A stretch of DNA of 64,000 nt from G963677085 sp963677085 (lineage in GTDB: Bacteria; Planctomycetota; Planctomycetia; Pirellulales; Thermoguttaceae), in contig CAXXFH010000004.1 in assembly GCA_963677085.2 (NCBI GenBank), forward strand, positions 1,798,001 to 1,862,000. The letters are read 5' to 3'. Below the pieces are notes generated by a model. The model was not told the origin of the DNA. It was given only the letters and a program-made list of their open reading frames with translations, and did no database searches. Shown here one piece after another: positions 1 through 8,466 of this stretch. The position numbers and the translations under genes are program-made. Each line of letters opens with the position of its first letter. Within the stretch, counting starts at the first letter, position 1.

Positions 1-1073
1 GGCATGGCGTGCAGTCGCGCGGCAACCAACCCTTCGACGAAATCGCGGAACAACACCCCGTGGAAGTGGTGATGGCTGATGCGCAATGCCTCGCTGGTAG
101 CGTAGATGCAACGCGTAGGATTCAAATCGGCGGTGAAGATCCCCAAGTTGATATCGCTCATGAAAGCACCGAGAATAATCACACAGTCGCTCTGCTCGAC
201 CAACGTGGTCACTTCGTCGCGGCCCATCGCCCCTTCGTAGATGCCGGCGAACAACGGGTGCTGCTCGCCCACCACGCTCTTTCCGAGCATCGTAGCGGTA
301 ATTGGGATACCGGCATCTTCGGCGATGGCCACCAACTTGTCCTGCAAACCGAAGCGATGGATTTCAACGCCGGCGATAATCACCGGGCGCCGCGCTTCGG
401 AGATGCGGCGGCTGGCTTCAGCCACGGCTTCCCGCAAGGCGTCGGGGTCGCTACGCGACTCGGTGGTCGACGGCGTGTAACTTCCCTCGGGCACCATAGC
501 AACCATGTCGCGTGGCAACTCGATGTAACCCGGGCGGCGGTAACGCTCGACGGCCTCCAACACGCGGTCGATCTCGCGAAAGGCCGTATACGAATCGGTC
601 AATACCGTGTCGGCCACGCAAAGCCGGCGGAAGACCTCCGATTGGGTGTCGAAATCCTTCACCCGATGGTGCAGCAACGGGTTGTTGAACCGCTCGCCCA
701 CGCCAGGCGAACCGCTGATGAGCACCACGGGCGATTTCTCGGCGTAGGCCTCGGCAATGGCGTTGCACACACTCAATCCGCCCGCACAGTAGGTCACGCA
801 GACGGCGCCGATTCCCTTCATCCGCGCGTAAGCGTCGGCCGCGTAACCGGCCGTATCTTCACGAGTGCAGGAAATCACATTGATGGGGCTCTCGTCCAAC
901 AGGTCGTAGAACTGATAGACGTAATCGCCCGGCACGCCAAACACGTCGCCCACGCCGTACTGCATGAGCCGATCGATCAGATACTTGCCGATCGGGATAC
1001 CAGAAACTGCCCCACGTTGCTCGGCTTGGTGCAACGCCACCGGCCGGGACTGGAAAGTGGATGTGCCCGACAT
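1..1073 (-). CDS. 2-keto-acid (pyruvate/indolepyruvate-type) decarboxylase, 3' end cut off
   Basis: This is a thiamine-diphosphate enzyme of the pyruvate/indolepyruvate/branched-chain keto-acid decarboxylase family, which converts 2-oxo acids to aldehydes and CO2 in the cytoplasm. About 357 residues are present and the frame is open to base 1, so the C-terminal third, with the second TPP-binding part, lies outside. Visible are FGVPGDY near residue 45, the ThDP-activating Glu in TREDTAGYAADAYAR near residue 72, and the YAEKSPVVLISGSPG segment typical of the PYR domain; the middle transhydrogenase-like domain follows. The ATG at 1073 is preceded by GAGGAGAG. It is transcribed alone at the left end of a sugar-metabolism region. 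Acetolactate synthase is less likely because of the FGVPGDY and REDTAGYAAD spacing. Substrate not deducible. Confidence 0.85.
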   Translation of the reverse strand, partial: MSGTSTFQSRPVALHQAEQRGAVSGIPIGKYLIDRLMQYGVGDVFGVPGDYVYQFYDLLDESPINVISCTREDTAGYAADAYARMKGIGAVCVTYCAGGLSVCNAIAEAYAEKSPVVLISGSPGVGERFNNPLLHHRVKDFDTQSEVFRRLCVADTVLTDSYTAFREIDRVLEAVERYRRPGYIELPRDMVAMVPEGSYTPSTTESRSDPDALREAVAEASRRISEARRPVIIAGVEIHRFGLQDKLVAIAEDAGIPITATMLGKSVVGEQHPLFAGIYEGAMGRDEVTTLVEQSDCVIILGAFMSDINLGIFTADLNPTRCIYATSEALRISHHHFHGVLFRDFVEGLVAARLHAM

Positions 1074-1295
1074 CGGATCTCTCCTCGCTTGCACCGGGCG
1101 CTGCCGTTGGAAGAGAAAAGCAACCTACCCCGGCGACGGCCCAGTGGATGAGAACAACCGACACGAGGATAGCTCAAGATGCCAACGAGGGAACCGGGCC
1201 TGACCCCCGCACCGGAATACTACGCGGCGCGGTGGGGGAAGGCAACGTGGTGGCTGCGGCCGGCCACGTTATTCGCGGATTGCCAGTTGAGCAAC

Positions 1296-1323
1296 TGGTT
1301 CCCAAACCGGAGTTTGGGAACCA
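1296..1323. repeat. Palindrome, TTCCCAA-type (family A)
   Basis: Perfect inverted repeat with arms TGGTTCCCAAAC and GTTTGGGAACCA separated by CGGA. It lies just beyond the stop codon of the acetyl xylan esterase gene and could form a hairpin in that transcript, but no T-run follows. Near-copies at 2755-2780, 9999-10024 and 10128-10153 make it a dispersed repeat rather than a dedicated terminator. Confidence 0.75.
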
Positions 1324-1332
1324 GCGACGTTG

Positions 1333-2580
1333 TCATTTACTGCTGAGGATCTGCTTCGTTGGATTCGGCGGATTGTAGCCGTGCGTGGCACCTTGGATGT
1401 ATTCGACAGTCTTCGGCGCTTTGATGTTGTTGTAGAGCACCGAAATGCCGGAAGGTGGGCACACGTAGTCGCCAAGTCCGGCACAAATAAACGTTTCGCA
1501 CCGGATGCGCTTTGCCATGTTGACCGGGTCGTAGTAACCAAGCGCCTCGGTAAACTCGGGCCGCCAACCGCGAAGGCGGCCGAGGTTAATCCCTCCAAGA
1601 TCGCAGCACCAGGGCTTGTAGGCCTGGCACCCGGTGACGTCGCCGTCGAGACCCGCGGCCGTCAGGCATTGAAGACCGCCCTGGCTGCCGCCGGTAACGA
1701 CAAGCGTTTTGCCGTCCCATTCAGGGCGAGACTTGACGAAATCCAAAGCCCGCATCACGCGAAGCATCATGCCGTTGAAATAGGCCGTTTCGGGCTTGTC
1801 GTTCTCGGTTTCGTCGAAGGCGTACCCCCTCAGCGCTCCCTTCTTAAGCGTCTCGTAATACTCGGACGGGCGTCCGTTTTCGATGCCGTGCGCATTGATT
1901 TGGAGGGAAATCATGCCGTCGCGACACACTTGGTCGGCGCCAGTCACGCCGTAGCCTCGAAAGCTGACAGAAGCAGGCAACGATTTTGCCTTGGCATCCT
2001 TCGGCAAGCACAAATAACCCGAGACGGGCTTATTGCCTGCACAATCGACCTTCACGTCGAAAGCTTGAAAACTCGACCTCTTGGAATCGACCTCCGTGAG
2101 ATAGGCCTTCAACGGCACTTCTGCCAGACGGGCCTTTTGTGTCTTCCAGAAAGCGTCGAAGTCGGGCGGTTCCGGGTAACCTTCCAGCTTGGTAGGCTCA
2201 ACGCCCGCACCCCCGTCAAAACTCACAACCTTTCCCTGGGCATCCTTCAGAGGTGAGCCGTCCTCGTTGAAAACCACGATGCGAAGCCGTACGAAGCCAG
2301 GCTTGTCGATCGAGCTTGTGATTTCAAGCGGTTGGTCTGCGGAACTAACCTCCGTACCTTCGGCCGTCTTTTGATCGTCGCCGGTGCGGAACCATTTGAG
2401 AGTCTTGCCGCCGATCGGTTCGCCGTCTTCGACAAGCTGAACTCGAAACGTCATGGTTTCGCCAGGTAGATAGGAAACCGGCTCCTTGTCGGTCGACCAA
2501 TTGAGCGAGAAAGTCCCTGCCATCGACGTCGCGGCACTCAAAACAGTCGCGACAATGACCGCCATGAAATGAATTCGCAT
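1333..2580 (-). CDS. Secreted acetyl xylan esterase / cephalosporin-C deacetylase family (AXE1)
   Basis: Alpha/beta-hydrolase predicted to remove O-acetyl groups from xylan or xylo-oligosaccharides outside the cytoplasm. From the ATG at 2580 the product is 415 aa, beginning MRIHFMAVIVATVLSA, a Sec signal peptide; an in-frame start at 2652 would put a non-signal leader in front and is rejected. An N-terminal beta-sandwich region (about residues 25-125) precedes the AXE1 domain. The nucleophile is Ser299 in GGSQGG and the likely catalytic His is His400 in GATHGY. SGYLCLPKDAK and the WCCDLGG segment after the nucleophile are typical of the family. Its neighbours are carbohydrate-related genes. 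Family assignment is firm; the natural substrate is inferred. Confidence 0.85.
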   Translation of the reverse strand: MRIHFMAVIVATVLSAATSMAGTFSLNWSTDKEPVSYLPGETMTFRVQLVEDGEPIGGKTLKWFRTGDDQKTAEGTEVSSADQPLEITSSIDKPGFVRLRIVVFNEDGSPLKDAQGKVVSFDGGAGVEPTKLEGYPEPPDFDAFWKTQKARLAEVPLKAYLTEVDSKRSSFQAFDVKVDCAGNKPVSGYLCLPKDAKAKSLPASVSFRGYGVTGADQVCRDGMISLQINAHGIENGRPSEYYETLKKGALRGYAFDETENDKPETAYFNGMMLRVMRALDFVKSRPEWDGKTLVVTGGSQGGLQCLTAAGLDGDVTGCQAYKPWCCDLGGINLGRLRGWRPEFTEALGYYDPVNMAKRIRCETFICAGLGDYVCPPSGISVLYNNIKAPKTVEYIQGATHGYNPPNPTKQILSSK

Positions 2581-2754
2581 GCTACACGTATCCTTGATCT
2601 TGAAGTAAAAAAGCACGTTCACGCGTTTCAGGACTGCTTGAAGACTATGCACCAGTGAACGTCACCAGTCACGCTAGCACATCGTCTTTGTGTCGTCAAA
2701 TTGCCGATCCTCTGATGGATCAAGCGAGTTTTGAGGAGACAGCAACATTTCTCT

Positions 2755-2780
2755 GGTTCCCAAGCTCCGGCTTGGGAACC
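2755..2780. repeat. Palindrome, TTCCCAAGC-type (family A)
   Basis: Perfect inverted repeat, arms GGTTCCCAAGC and GCTTGGGAACC around TCCG, in the 244-bp gap between the esterase and the downstream end of the PQQ propeller gene. Same family as 1296-1323, 9999-10024 and 10128-10153. Confidence 0.75.
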
Positions 2781-2824
2781 GGCAAAGCAAATGGTGAGTA
2801 CGCGGTCTTGAATGCAACAGAAGT

Positions 2825-4096
2825 CTACTCACCCGCCGCGTCTTCCAGCCGATACAAATGCGTCTTCGTGCGCAAGTAGATCGCCCGATCGACTGCGGCC
2901 GGCGAGGCCATGCAACCGGCGTCGAGTGTGTTGACGGCCAGTTGCTTGAACTCACGTCCCGGCTCGATCACCGTGGTGGTCGACTCGTCGTCGAAGAAAT
3001 AGACTCGCCCAGCCATGTAGAGTGGCGAGGCCGAATGGCGGCCGCCGATCCGCTTTTGCCACACGGTTTCGCCCGAGGTGGCGTCGATACACGAAGCCAC
3101 ACCCTTGTCGTCGCAAGCGAAGATCAAATCGCCGACCAGCACGGGCGTCGGCTTGGCGGGAATGCTCTTGCGCGTTTTCCAAACGACGTGCGTCGCCGTC
3201 ACATCGCCGCGTCCGTTGGGCTTCACGGCCCAAAGTTCGGGCTTGCCGAAGCCCGTGTTGAGAAACACCAGTCCGTGGCCGTACAACGGCATCACCGCAT
3301 TGGAAAAACCTTCGTAGGCGACGCGCCAGATCTCTTCGCCCGAGCGAGGATCGTAGGCCATCGTGGCCTTGGCCCCGGGACTGATCAACTGCGGTTGGCC
3401 TTCAACGTCGATCACGATGGGCGTGGCGTAGGCCTTGCGGAAATCGCCGTCGATGCCGCCGTAGTCCACCGCCCGATGCGTCTTCCATACCGTGCGGCCC
3501 GTGGTCTTGTCCAACGCGGCGAGAAACTGCACGTCGATCCCGTCGAAATGAAGAATCAACAGATCGCCGTAGAGAAAGGCCGATGAGCCTGGGCCGCGGT
3601 AATGATCGCATTTCAAGTCGCGACGGCTCCACAGCACGCTGCCGGTCGCCGTATCGAGGCAAGCGGTTCCCTCGCTGCCGAAATGCACGTACACCCGACC
3701 GGCTTCAATGACCGCCGTGGGCGACGCGTAGCTGTTGAACGCATGGATCTCGGCCGGCTCCGATACGTCGAACAGTTTCAAGTCGTGAACGACCTTGCCC
3801 GAGTCGCGATCGACACAAACGACAGACAATTGCCGGCCGTCTTCGGTGGCCGTGGTCATCCAGATTTGCCCACCCCAAACGACCGGCGACGACCAGGCCC
3901 GACCATGGATGGGCGTTTTCCAAACGACGTTCTGCGTTTCGCTCCACCGAAGCGGCAGCGCGGCGGCATGGGCGTGACCGTCGCCCGTGGGGCCACGCAA
4001 TTGCGGCCAATTCTCCGCAGCCACGGCCGATAACGACGAACAACACACGATCGAGATCCAGGCGAGGCACGTGCGGAAACGGTTGGAACGGGACAT
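2825..4096 (-). CDS. Secreted PQQ-like beta-propeller repeat protein (BamB-like fold)
   Basis: A 423-aa protein starting MSRSNRFRTCLAWISIVCC with a Sec signal ending near AVAAENWP. The longer frame to 4306 contains no signal at its N-terminus and crosses the probable promoter region, so the ATG at 4096 is preferred. The mature part shows WPQLRGPTGDG at its start, the usual first motif of planctomycete PQQ propellers, followed by about seven blades with repeated motifs such as DSGKVVHDLKL, DTATGSVLWSR, DKTTGRTVWKT, DPRSGEEIWRV and DATSGETVWQK. The fold is a scaffold or ligand-binding propeller in the periplasm or outer envelope; there is no sign of a cytochrome domain or of true PQQ dehydrogenase residues. 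It is paralogous to the gene at 28632-29927. Specific role unknown. Confidence 0.85.
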   Translation of the reverse strand: MSRSNRFRTCLAWISIVCCSSLSAVAAENWPQLRGPTGDGHAHAAALPLRWSETQNVVWKTPIHGRAWSSPVVWGGQIWMTTATEDGRQLSVVCVDRDSGKVVHDLKLFDVSEPAEIHAFNSYASPTAVIEAGRVYVHFGSEGTACLDTATGSVLWSRRDLKCDHYRGPGSSAFLYGDLLILHFDGIDVQFLAALDKTTGRTVWKTHRAVDYGGIDGDFRKAYATPIVIDVEGQPQLISPGAKATMAYDPRSGEEIWRVAYEGFSNAVMPLYGHGLVFLNTGFGKPELWAVKPNGRGDVTATHVVWKTRKSIPAKPTPVLVGDLIFACDDKGVASCIDATSGETVWQKRIGGRHSASPLYMAGRVYFFDDESTTTVIEPGREFKQLAVNTLDAGCMASPAAVDRAIYLRTKTHLYRLEDAAGE

Positions 4097-4259
4097 GGCG
4101 GGAGAGGGATCAGGGAAGACGGAGCAGGAAATTGGTTCGACTGGGGCAGCAGGCCCCAATATACCCGCGATGGCCGGACATCGCGACTTTTCCCACGATC
4201 TCTTCGACAACCGAACTACCCCCCAGAAGAGTTGATCGCGTTTTGTTGCCTCGCAATGA

Positions 4260-4288
4260 TTGCATTTTGCATACGGCAACGTGATAAT
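4260..4288 (+). promoter_or_regulatory. Possible sigma70-type promoter of the exported cupin gene
   Basis: TTGCAT (4260-4265) and GATAAT (4283-4288) are separated by 17 nt, about 105 bp upstream of the ATG at 4393, in the divergent space between the PQQ propeller gene and the cupin gene. Read by eye; planctomycete consensus promoters are poorly defined, so this is tentative. Confidence 0.4.
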
Positions 4289-4392
4289 AGATGGCCTGTT
4301 TGGCAAATAAGCCTTTCGCTGGGACGCTTACATGCGAAAAACGTCCCGCCGGAACATTCCATCGCAATAACTCCCTCCCAGGAGCCCACTCC

Positions 4393-5085
4393 ATGGCAGA
4401 CACCCCACGTGAAGGTCTTACCCGACGCTCGATGATCCAGGGCGCCGCCGCTGCGGCAGGGCTGGTCGCAACCGGCGGATTCTCCGCTTCAGCCGCAGAT
4501 TGTACCCAGAAAAAAGTGAAAAACTACACCAACGCCGACTTCTACGACGCCGACGGCAACTTCCTCGCCGACAACGCCAAACAAGCCTACTTCGACATGT
4601 TCGAGCGATTCGGCTATCCGCTCTCCAAAACGCTCAAAGAAGGCATGTGGGTGCTCGACTTCGGGCTCGGCGATTTCGCCAACGTCGGCATGGCCGGCAT
4701 CTTCTGGCTCAACCGCCAGGATTACCGCTACTTCGGCCACGAGATTTTCTTGCTGCCGGGCCAGATGATTCCCGAACACAGCCACCACGCCACCGACCAA
4801 GGTGCGGCCAAGATGGAATCGTGGCAACCGCGTCGCGGCATGATCTACACCTTCGGCGAAGGAGAACCCACGCCCGAGCTACTCGAAAAGATTCCCGCCA
4901 GCCAGCGCGATATCGTCCAGTCGAAGCACTGCACTCCGCTTGGGATCGACGAAGTGGCCGACCTGAACCGGCTGACCGCGTGGCACTTCATGGTGGCCGG
5001 GCCCGAGGGCGCGCTGGTCACCGAATACGGCACGTTCCACGACATGGACGGCCTGCGATTCTCCAACCCCAAAGCCAAGCTGTAA
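4393..5085 (+). CDS. Tat-exported cupin, D-lyxose isomerase-like
   Basis: A 230-aa protein. The ATG at 4393 is chosen because AGGAG sits 8 nt upstream and the product then begins with a twin-arginine signal, RRSMIQGAAAAAG, with a hydrophobic stretch to about residue 35. The mature part is a single cupin fold with likely metal ligands His129, His131 (PEHSHH), a Glu in KMESW near residue 141 and a late His near residue 198 (AWHFM). This His-x-His...Glu...His arrangement and the overall length resemble the D-lyxose ketol-isomerase family, which interconverts D-lyxose and D-xylulose. Export of an isomerase is unusual, so either the substrate is periplasmic or the function has changed. Placed beside xylan esterase and sugar-epimerase genes. 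Family call moderate, reaction inferred. Confidence 0.65.
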   Translation: MADTPREGLTRRSMIQGAAAAAGLVATGGFSASAADCTQKKVKNYTNADFYDADGNFLADNAKQAYFDMFERFGYPLSKTLKEGMWVLDFGLGDFANVGMAGIFWLNRQDYRYFGHEIFLLPGQMIPEHSHHATDQGAAKMESWQPRRGMIYTFGEGEPTPELLEKIPASQRDIVQSKHCTPLGIDEVADLNRLTAWHFMVAGPEGALVTEYGTFHDMDGLRFSNPKAKL

Positions 5086-5198
5086 GGTTTGTGCTTTGTC
5101 GACTCGTGATTTTCGGGTGCCACGGGCAGCTTGTATGCTCGTGCTCGTCACGGGTTGACTGGTGCTTTGTCAACTTTCGAAATGGGGATTCGGGTGCC

Positions 5199-5220
5199 AT
5201 GCCCACGCTTGCGTGGGCGT
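5199..5220. repeat. Palindrome ATGCCCACGC..GCGTGGGC (family B)
   Basis: Arms ATGCCCACGC and GCGTGGGCGT around TT, one mismatch at the outer end. Preceded by GGGTGCC. Similar elements occur at 5493, 25728, 35960, 36107 and 47076. Confidence 0.8.
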
Positions 5221-5346
5221 GCCTTCTCAACGAAGCCTAGACAACCAAACCAAAATAACCAAGGAAACACCAAGCCCGAATGTCCAAACAGCGGAATCAC
5301 ACGGTTGACTGCAAACCGGCGATTGCGAATTGGACATTATTGGGGG

Positions 5347-5436
5347 CTGCATTGCTTGTGAAACGAGGGCGACCAACGGAAGCCCGGCTCGCGGGGGTGG
5401 GGCGTAACGCAGTGTTCCACAATCAACCGCGGAATC
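5347..5436 (+). repeat. ~90 bp dispersed intergenic repeat (family G)
   Basis: Begins CTGCATTGCTTGTG and runs through GAGGGCGACCAACGG, AGCCCGGCT and GTGTTCCACAATCAACC to GGAATC. The same order of blocks occurs at 37431-37520 (same strand) and, inverted, at 56355-56440; a partial copy is at 19641-19680. It contains no open frame worth calling. Confidence 0.8.
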
Positions 5437-5492
5437 AATAACACTTCATTGGTCATTGTGGTTTGGACCTTGGGTATTCTGCTTGCTGCGAC

Positions 5493-5514
5493 CATGCCCA
5501 CGCAAGCGTGGGCA
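5493..5514. repeat. Palindrome ATGCCCACGC..GCGTGGGCAT (family B)
   Basis: Perfect inverted repeat, arms ATGCCCACGC and GCGTGGGCAT around AA, in the opposite orientation to the copy at 5199. The two bracket the ~90 bp unit at 5347-5436. Lies 45 bp beyond the stop codon of the gene at 5560-6534. Confidence 0.8.
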
Positions 5515-5559
5515 TAGCACCCCAATGCTCCGTGGTCTCCGCGGTGAAAAAACACCCGG

Positions 5560-6534
5560 TTATTGATAGCGCAGGCCTACTTCGCGCAGCGTATAGCGGA
5601 GATGGGCCAAGGCCTGATCGTAGTCTGCCGAGCCGACATACTCCATGATAAGCGGTGCCTTCGGTGTGCGCGCGGCGGCCAAGGCGACGAACTTCCGGTA
5701 GTCGAGGTCGCCCTGCCCTGCCGGCACACCACGGGAAACATGGAGCTTGCGATCCTTCGCGTGCAGGCAATCGACCCACGGAGCAAGCTGGTCGAACATC
5801 TCTTCCAGATCGTTGAGCTCCAACAGATTGGCCGGGTCGAGCAGCACGCGGATATGGGGAGAGTCGACCTCTTCGAGGAATAGCCGCGTACGTTTGGCCG
5901 TGGCAAAAAAGCCGCGGTAGAACGGTTCCACAAGCACGGTGGCGCCGTAACTCTTGGCCAGTGCGGCCAGTTGCTTGCCCGTGGCAACCATCGTCGTCCA
6001 GACTTCTTCCTGGAAGTAATGCGGCACGGCCGACTCGGCTCCCTCGCCATGGTAATGACCGGCTTCGGTAACCAACGTGCGAACGCCCATATGACGGCCG
6101 ACCTTCATCATCGCTTCGAAGTAGGCGAGGTTGGCCTTTCGCTCGTCTTCGTCGGGATGGATTAGATTGGTGTAAACACCCATGCTGTGGATGGAAATAC
6201 CGGCCGAACGATAGACGTCGGCGATTTCGCGACATCGCGCGGGCGTCAAGTCCGACAGATCGTTGCGACTGTTGTAGCGCCAGTAATTGCTGTCGGTTTG
6301 CGTCAGAAAGAGTTGAACCGTGTGGACATTCCGCTTGGCCAACTCTTCGGCAAGCCGATGGTTCGTATACTCACGAAAGCCGGTCGTCGCCATTCCAACA
6401 ACCAGCTGAGGGGCCTCTGTTGCGGACTGCTGGGCGTTCGTCTCTTGGAGCAACGTCCCCGAAGCAACACCCAGCGGCAAGGCAGCGGCGGCCGTCTTCA
6501 AAGCAGTGCGACGTGTGAAGCGATGTTCCAACAT
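5560..6534 (-). CDS. Tat-exported sugar phosphate isomerase/epimerase-like TIM-barrel protein
   Basis: A 324-aa protein of the xylose-isomerase-like TIM-barrel superfamily (AP-endonuclease 2 fold). The ATG at 6534 gives MLEHRFTRRTALKTAAAALP, a twin-arginine signal; the longer frame to 6693 is rejected. Barrel strands carry the usual acidic and His metal ligands: VTEAGHYHGEG (about residues 145-155), VLVEPFYRG, VLLDPANLLELND, CLHAKD near residue 255, and IMEYVG near the C-terminus. Members isomerise or epimerise sugars or act on 3-keto-glycosides with a divalent metal. Followed on the same strand, across a 210-bp gap, by a second TIM-barrel gene, DUF1080 and Gfo/Idh/MocA genes, a grouping linked to 3-keto-glycoside breakdown. 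Exact substrate not deducible. Confidence 0.8.
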   Translation of the reverse strand: MLEHRFTRRTALKTAAAALPLGVASGTLLQETNAQQSATEAPQLVVGMATTGFREYTNHRLAEELAKRNVHTVQLFLTQTDSNYWRYNSRNDLSDLTPARCREIADVYRSAGISIHSMGVYTNLIHPDEDERKANLAYFEAMMKVGRHMGVRTLVTEAGHYHGEGAESAVPHYFQEEVWTTMVATGKQLAALAKSYGATVLVEPFYRGFFATAKRTRLFLEEVDSPHIRVLLDPANLLELNDLEEMFDQLAPWVDCLHAKDRKLHVSRGVPAGQGDLDYRKFVALAAARTPKAPLIMEYVGSADYDQALAHLRYTLREVGLRYQ

Positions 6535-6690
6535 GATCGGGCCTTTCTCTTGAAGATGCCGTGTGCGGTAATTCGCAGCCCCGTTCCGTTTCCCATCGTA
6601 ACAGGTTGTTGTGTCGTGTTCCACTACACCGACAATGACCGGGGGGGATGAGAATTGGGCATCGGTGCCTGGTGCTTCATTTTGCCTCCT

Positions 6691-6720
6691 CAAGCCCAGG
6701 GGCTACAACCCCTGGGCTTG
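6691..6720. repeat. Palindrome with CTACAA loop (family E)
   Basis: Perfect 12-bp arms CAAGCCCAGGGG and CCCCTGGGCTTG around CTACAA, 25 bp beyond the stop of the gene at 6745-7608. A hairpin at this place could help end transcription, but no T-run follows. Related elements: 53011-53040, 58166-58192, 59158-59184, 62325-62350. Confidence 0.75.
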
Positions 6721-6744
6721 GATGTGTGCATCTGGAGTCGCTTC

Positions 6745-7608
6745 TTACTCGGCCATGTTCTTCCACGCTTTGATCGATCGCTGCAAGTTCTCGCGGCGGT
6801 CGCCGGCCACGTTGTAGCATTGCAGCCCGACGGGCCCCCGGTAACCGAGTGTGCAGAGCGTCTTCATCAGTCCGGGCACGTCGTAGCTGCCACGATCGAG
6901 CGTTTTGATGAGTTGCTTCCAACTCATCGCCTTCGTATCGTCGCCGTCGTCAGCACCGTTAATGCTCACAACGAACAGGTCCGGCATAGCCTCGCGAAGC
7001 TTGGCTTCGAGTTGCTCTTGGTTACCGTCGACTTTGAGCCAATGACACAAATTGAAACTCGCGCCCACGTTCGGGCGATTCACCTTCTTGGCGATTCGCA
7101 GCGAATCGTCCAGCGTATCGACGTAGAAGCCGGCGTGCGGATAGGTGGCCACGCGCAATCCGCTCTCGGCCGCCATGTCGGCGATTTCGCGAACGGCTGC
7201 AACGGTTTGTTCTTCGGCCGTTGGACCACCGCCAACGACGAACAACCATAAAATCGTCGGACGGCTTTTGAGTTGCCGGATTGCCACGGGCAGCCCGGGG
7301 TCGTACTTCGGACCATCGGGGCCTACGTCCACTCGGACGTACGTGCTGAACATCGTCAGCCCGCGTTTGTCCAACGCGGCAAGCATCTCGGGAATACCTT
7401 GCGTCCCGGTGTAGCCGATGCCGTCGTAGCCCGTCTCTTCAAGCAACGCAGCCTGTTCTTCCGCCGACAACGCACCACGTCCCGTGCCGTTGTCGAAGGC
7501 GAAAAAGGGATTGCCCTTAGGCTGATTCGCTGTGTTTTCAACGGCCAACGCAGTCCCGGCAAACGTCAAGACGACACCCACAACCGCAGAAGCGACAAAC
7601 CGTTTCAT
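6745..7608 (-). CDS. Secreted sugar phosphate isomerase/epimerase-like TIM-barrel protein
   Basis: A 287-aa protein with a Sec signal (MKRFVASAVVGVVLTFAGTALA). The ATG at 7608 has GGGGAG 7 nt upstream; in-frame codons further up would bury the signal. The mature part is a xylose-isomerase-like TIM barrel: FNLCHWLKVDGNQ (a His ligand) near residue 190, FVVSINGADDGDD, and YRGPVGLQCYNVAGD close to the C-terminus. Several classical acidic metal ligands are less clear than in the neighbour at 5560-6534, so metal dependence is uncertain. The gap to the DUF1080 gene upstream is 74 bp, so co-transcription is possible. Likely acts with it and with the Gfo/Idh/MocA protein on oxidised sugars in the envelope. 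Confidence 0.75.
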   Translation of the reverse strand: MKRFVASAVVGVVLTFAGTALAVENTANQPKGNPFFAFDNGTGRGALSAEEQAALLEETGYDGIGYTGTQGIPEMLAALDKRGLTMFSTYVRVDVGPDGPKYDPGLPVAIRQLKSRPTILWLFVVGGGPTAEEQTVAAVREIADMAAESGLRVATYPHAGFYVDTLDDSLRIAKKVNRPNVGASFNLCHWLKVDGNQEQLEAKLREAMPDLFVVSINGADDGDDTKAMSWKQLIKTLDRGSYDVPGLMKTLCTLGYRGPVGLQCYNVAGDRRENLQRSIKAWKNMAE

Positions 7609-7682
7609 GGCATTCTCCCCAATGGTATTTTTCAAAAGAGTCACGCCCGACGGTCGCGCCAGCATGACCAATAGTACGATGA

Positions 7683-8363
7683 CTACTTGAGCAGTTTAAT
7701 CTGCAAGTCTTTGAACTGCACCTTCATCGGCGGCCCGGGGTGCATTTGCAGGGCGATAATGCCGTGGCGGCAGGCCAGCTTTCGGTCGCGGTCGTCAACC
7801 TCACACATCAGCTGGCCGTTGATACGCAACGCGACCTTGCTGCCCTGGGCCACGATTTCGTAGTCATTCCAGTCGTTGGGTTTGACCACTTTTTGAAGCT
7901 CGTCGGGCAGGGCGAATTGCTCCTGCTGGCGTGTGCCGTCTTCCGCGATCACGGCTCGATTGCCACGCATCACCACGCCACCGCGGTCGTGCTGAAACAG
8001 GCAACCGGTCCATTGGCTACCGGCTTCGATATCGGCCTGGTAGCCCCAGGTGTCGTAGTTTGGTCGCCGCTGGCTGCGGAACTGGATGCCCGAGTTCCCG
8101 CCGGAGATTTTGTACTTCAGCCGCAGGACAAAACCGGCCGGCTCGCCTCCGGTCCAGTAGAGATAATGGTGCTTCAGGCAGGGCTTCTCCGCAGTACTCT
8201 GCGAGGTAATCGCCCCATCCTCGACCCACCATCCGCCGGGCTTGCCCTCCCAGCCTTCGAGGTTTTCGCCGTTGAATATCGAGGTGAACCCGTCGTCGGC
8301 TGCGTGGACCGCACCGACCGAGAACGCCACAACAAACAAGAACGCTGCAAAACATCGTCCCAT
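7683..8363 (-). CDS. Secreted DUF1080 protein (3-keto-disaccharide hydrolase family)
   Basis: A 226-aa protein with a Sec signal (MGRCFAAFLFVVAFSVGAVHA); the ATG at 8363 is preceded by AGGGAGGAT. The mature protein is one concanavalin-like jelly roll of the DUF1080 family: GFTSIFNGENLEGWEG at the start, ISGGNSGIQFRS near residue 90, ADIEAGSQWTGCLF, and VQFKDLQIKLL at the end. Some family members cleave 3-keto-glycosides by elimination, needing prior oxidation of the sugar by a Gfo/Idh/MocA dehydrogenase; such a gene is the next one upstream (103 bp). Many planctomycete paralogues exist and not all are proven hydrolases. Family assignment is firm; activity inferred from context. Confidence 0.88.
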   Translation of the reverse strand: MGRCFAAFLFVVAFSVGAVHAADDGFTSIFNGENLEGWEGKPGGWWVEDGAITSQSTAEKPCLKHHYLYWTGGEPAGFVLRLKYKISGGNSGIQFRSQRRPNYDTWGYQADIEAGSQWTGCLFQHDRGGVVMRGNRAVIAEDGTRQQEQFALPDELQKVVKPNDWNDYEIVAQGSKVALRINGQLMCEVDDRDRKLACRHGIIALQMHPGPPMKVQFKDLQIKLLK

Positions 8364-8466
8364 TTCTACATCCTCCCTTAATCCCTCGTTCCCAAGCCGG
8401 AGCTTGAGGACGAGGGGCGTGAGCCAAACGGCAACTAATCCCGCGATCACCGTTCGCCGCTTTTTG

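Larger units (their letters stand above)
5086..5559. other. Gene-free stretch with several dispersed repeats
   Basis: No credible gene. It holds a copy of the 'GGTGCCACGGGCAGC' type fragment near 5115, palindromes at 5199-5220 and 5493-5514, the ~90 bp unit at 5347-5436, and a TTCATTGGTCAT segment near 5443 that recurs at 36061. Confidence 0.8.

Noticed and set aside
9..1151. Plus-strand frame of 380 codons over the left edge
   Set aside because: It is the antisense shadow of the decarboxylase gene, which has clear family motifs, a ribosome site and a start at 1073 on the minus strand.
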